From positions 11,180-19,192 of the forward strand of contig DPCK01000004.1 of assembly GCA_003516285.1 (NCBI GenBank): DNA of 8,013 nucleotides. The letters are read 5' to 3'. Every line of letters begins with the position of its first letter. Position 1 is the stretch's first letter. Made by a program: the position numbers and the translations under genes. Positions 7,299 through 8,013 of this stretch are shown here, piece after piece. Below the pieces are notes generated by a model that saw nothing but the letters and a program-made list of their open reading frames with translations, was not told where the DNA came from and did no database searches. The DNA is from Lutibacter sp. GTDB taxonomy: Bacteria > Bacteroidota > Bacteroidia > Flavobacteriales > Flavobacteriaceae.

Positions 7299-7499
7299 TA
7301 CCAAAAAATTGATATTGATGAAAATTTAAGCTTTAAATAATTTGTTATTTACTTGATATGTAATACATTAAATATTTATAAATCCATCAGAACCCTAATT
7401 GGCCACTAATTCAAGATTTTATAAATACAGCGAACTAAGCGCTGATTAAAGCACTAAAATTTCAAGAAATAAATTAAATAAAAAGCGTAACTGATAAAA

Positions 7500-7883
7500 T
7501 TAGGAAACGAATTGTGGCGGTTTCAATAAAGACTGATAGAAATCTTGTGAAGTGTATTTATTAACAAAAAATCTATGGGTATAAACTTCTTCGAAATTTT
7601 TCAGAGAATAGGAAAATTGATCTAAAGGTGAAACTGGGTACTTTTCAAAATCAATTTGGGGAATGGTAGATTTATGGTCGTGATTGTCGTGATTTGCTTT
7701 GTTTATCTGTTTTTCCAAATAGCATTTACCATTACATTCTAAATAAGGTTTGTCCCTATTCTCGCATAGTACATTGGCAATATAATCATAATTGGCATAA
7801 TACTCTATAATTGGAACCAGCGGACGAACCATGGCCAATAAATAAAGCAGGTAAAAAAATATGCCAAAAAATTGATTTTTCAT
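7500..7883 (-). CDS. small membrane-anchored Cys/His protein next to the copper-type receptor, function unknown
   Basis: Protein of 127 residues that I cannot assign to a characterised family. A hydrophobic N-terminal segment (about 4-27) is probably a membrane anchor or uncleaved signal. Three cysteines follow: C40 in VLCENRDKP, and C50 and C54 in ECNGKCYL. A histidine cluster comes next (H65, H68, H70 in NHDNHDH). The remaining C-terminal half is polar and aromatic with no clear motif. Cys spacing plus a His patch suggests metal binding, probably on the periplasmic side. The neighbouring OprC-like receptor points to copper or a similar soft metal; this is inference. I recall similar unnamed flavobacterial proteins with a CNGKC-like core but cannot verify it. 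The ATG at 7883 follows a good promoter box by about 20 bases, and codon use and composition match its neighbours, so the gene looks real. Confidence 0.78.
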   Translation of the reverse strand: MKNQFFGIFFYLLYLLAMVRPLVPIIEYYANYDYIANVLCENRDKPYLECNGKCYLEKQINKANHDNHDHKSTIPQIDFEKYPVSPLDQFSYSLKNFEEVYTHRFFVNKYTSQDFYQSLLKPPQFVS

Positions 7884-7902
7884 TTATCAATTATATACAA
7901 GA

Positions 7903-7910
7903 CAAATGTA
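7903..7910 (-). promoter_or_regulatory. predicted promoter -7 box of the small Cys/His protein gene
   Basis: On the minus strand this reads TACATTTG, a full match to the Bacteroidota -7 consensus TAnnTTTG. A CTTG, three of four bases of the -33 TTTG box, lies 18 bases upstream. Transcription would begin near 7896-7898, about 13-15 bases before the ATG at 7883. It is the best promoter match I found in the window. Confidence 0.6.
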
Positions 7911-7929
7911 TCTTTTATTTTTGAATTTC

Positions 7930-7949
7930 AAGGTGACAAAAGTCACTTT
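7930..7949. promoter_or_regulatory. CRP/FNR-like palindrome upstream of the small Cys/His gene
   Basis: GTGAC (7933-7937) and GTCAC (7942-7946) flank AAAA. The pairing extends outward through one G-T and two A-T pairs, so the core reads GTGA-N6-TCAC, the pattern bound by CRP/FNR-family regulators. Its centre (7939-7940) is about 41-44 bases upstream of the start predicted from the TACATTTG box, a classic position for an activator touching RNA polymerase. It overlaps the stop codon of the upstream gene. Alternatively it is a terminator-like hairpin for that gene, but no T-run follows on the minus strand. Confidence 0.45.
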
Positions 7950-8013
7950 ATGCCGCTAATAATGTTCCCAAACCAAATAATATTGCAAACAAAAAAGTAC
8001 TGAGTGCCAATTT
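7948..8013 (-). CDS. C-terminal end of a hydrophobic (membrane) protein, cut by window edge
   Basis: An open frame enters from the right edge and stops at the TAA at 7948-7950. The 21 visible residues, ending in FGLGTLLAA, form one continuous hydrophobic stretch, consistent with a last transmembrane helix ending almost at the C-terminus. It is on the same strand as the Cys/His protein gene and ends 64 bases before it, which leaves just enough room for the promoter and palindrome described there. Too little is visible to name a family, and a chance open frame is possible. Confidence 0.4.
   Translation of the reverse strand, partial: KLALSTFLFAILFGLGTLLAA

Larger units (their letters stand above)
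7206..7499. other. gene-free A+T-rich spacer upstream of the copper-type receptor
   Basis: About 290 bases with no credible reading frame separate the receptor from the small Cys/His protein, both on the minus strand. Near the receptor it holds two palindromes described separately. A weak 5-bp hairpin (CAGCG 7428-7432 with CGCTG 7440-7444, loop of 7) lies downstream of the small gene and has no proper T-run. The length suggests that the receptor has its own promoter and leader, although read-through from the small gene cannot be excluded. Confidence 0.6.

Noticed and set aside
7375..7426. Repeated TTTATAAAT (7375-7383 and 7418-7426)
   Set aside because: Two copies of a 9-base A+T word are expected by chance in such A+T-rich DNA.
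7428..7444. Hairpin CAGCG / CGCTG as a terminator for the small Cys/His gene
   Set aside because: The stem is only 5 bp and lacks a T-run on the minus strand, so it is mentioned only in the spacer entry.

Overview
The window looks like chromosomal DNA of a member of the Flavobacteriia (Bacteroidota), probably Flavobacteriaceae. The evidence is the strongly A+T-rich sequence, lack of clear Shine-Dalgarno sequences, promoter-like boxes of the Bacteroidota type (TAnnTTTG), a TonB-dependent receptor that begins with a carboxypeptidase-regulatory-like domain, and a menaquinone gene arrangement typical of that group. I see no RNA gene, CRISPR array, transposase or phage gene.

Left part (1-3131, all minus strand): an apparent menaquinone-biosynthesis operon read right to left, menC (o-succinylbenzoate synthase), then a CPBP/CAAX-type membrane protease 2 bases later, then menE (o-succinylbenzoate-CoA ligase, cut by the left edge). 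MenC makes o-succinylbenzoate and MenE activates it to the CoA thioester. The protease between them has no known step in the pathway. A Bacteroidota-type promoter box lies just upstream of menC.

Middle (3206-4824): a plus-strand fatty-acid-hydroxylase/sterol-desaturase-family membrane di-iron protein diverges from menC across a 74-base gap. It converges on a minus-strand UPF0173-type metallo-beta-lactamase-fold hydrolase.

Right part (4935-8013, minus strand): a likely copper-acquisition locus. The large gene encodes a TonB-dependent outer-membrane receptor. Its plug carries C177-x3-M181 and its barrel carries H358-x-M360, the combination described for the copper receptor OprC of Pseudomonas aeruginosa (relative of NosA). 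The receptor ends in a strong intrinsic terminator. Upstream, across about 290 bases of gene-free A+T-rich DNA containing two palindromes, lies a 127-residue membrane-anchored protein with three Cys and a His cluster. That gene has a recognisable promoter and, upstream of it, a CRP/FNR-like palindrome (GTGA-N6-TCAC) near the position expected of an activator. The last bases hold the end of another hydrophobic protein.

The most interesting item is the pairing of an OprC-type receptor with an uncharacterised Cys/His membrane protein under possible CRP/FNR-type control. The protease inside the menaquinone operon comes second, partly because its last codons appear to come from a G/C-rich repeat-like sequence.
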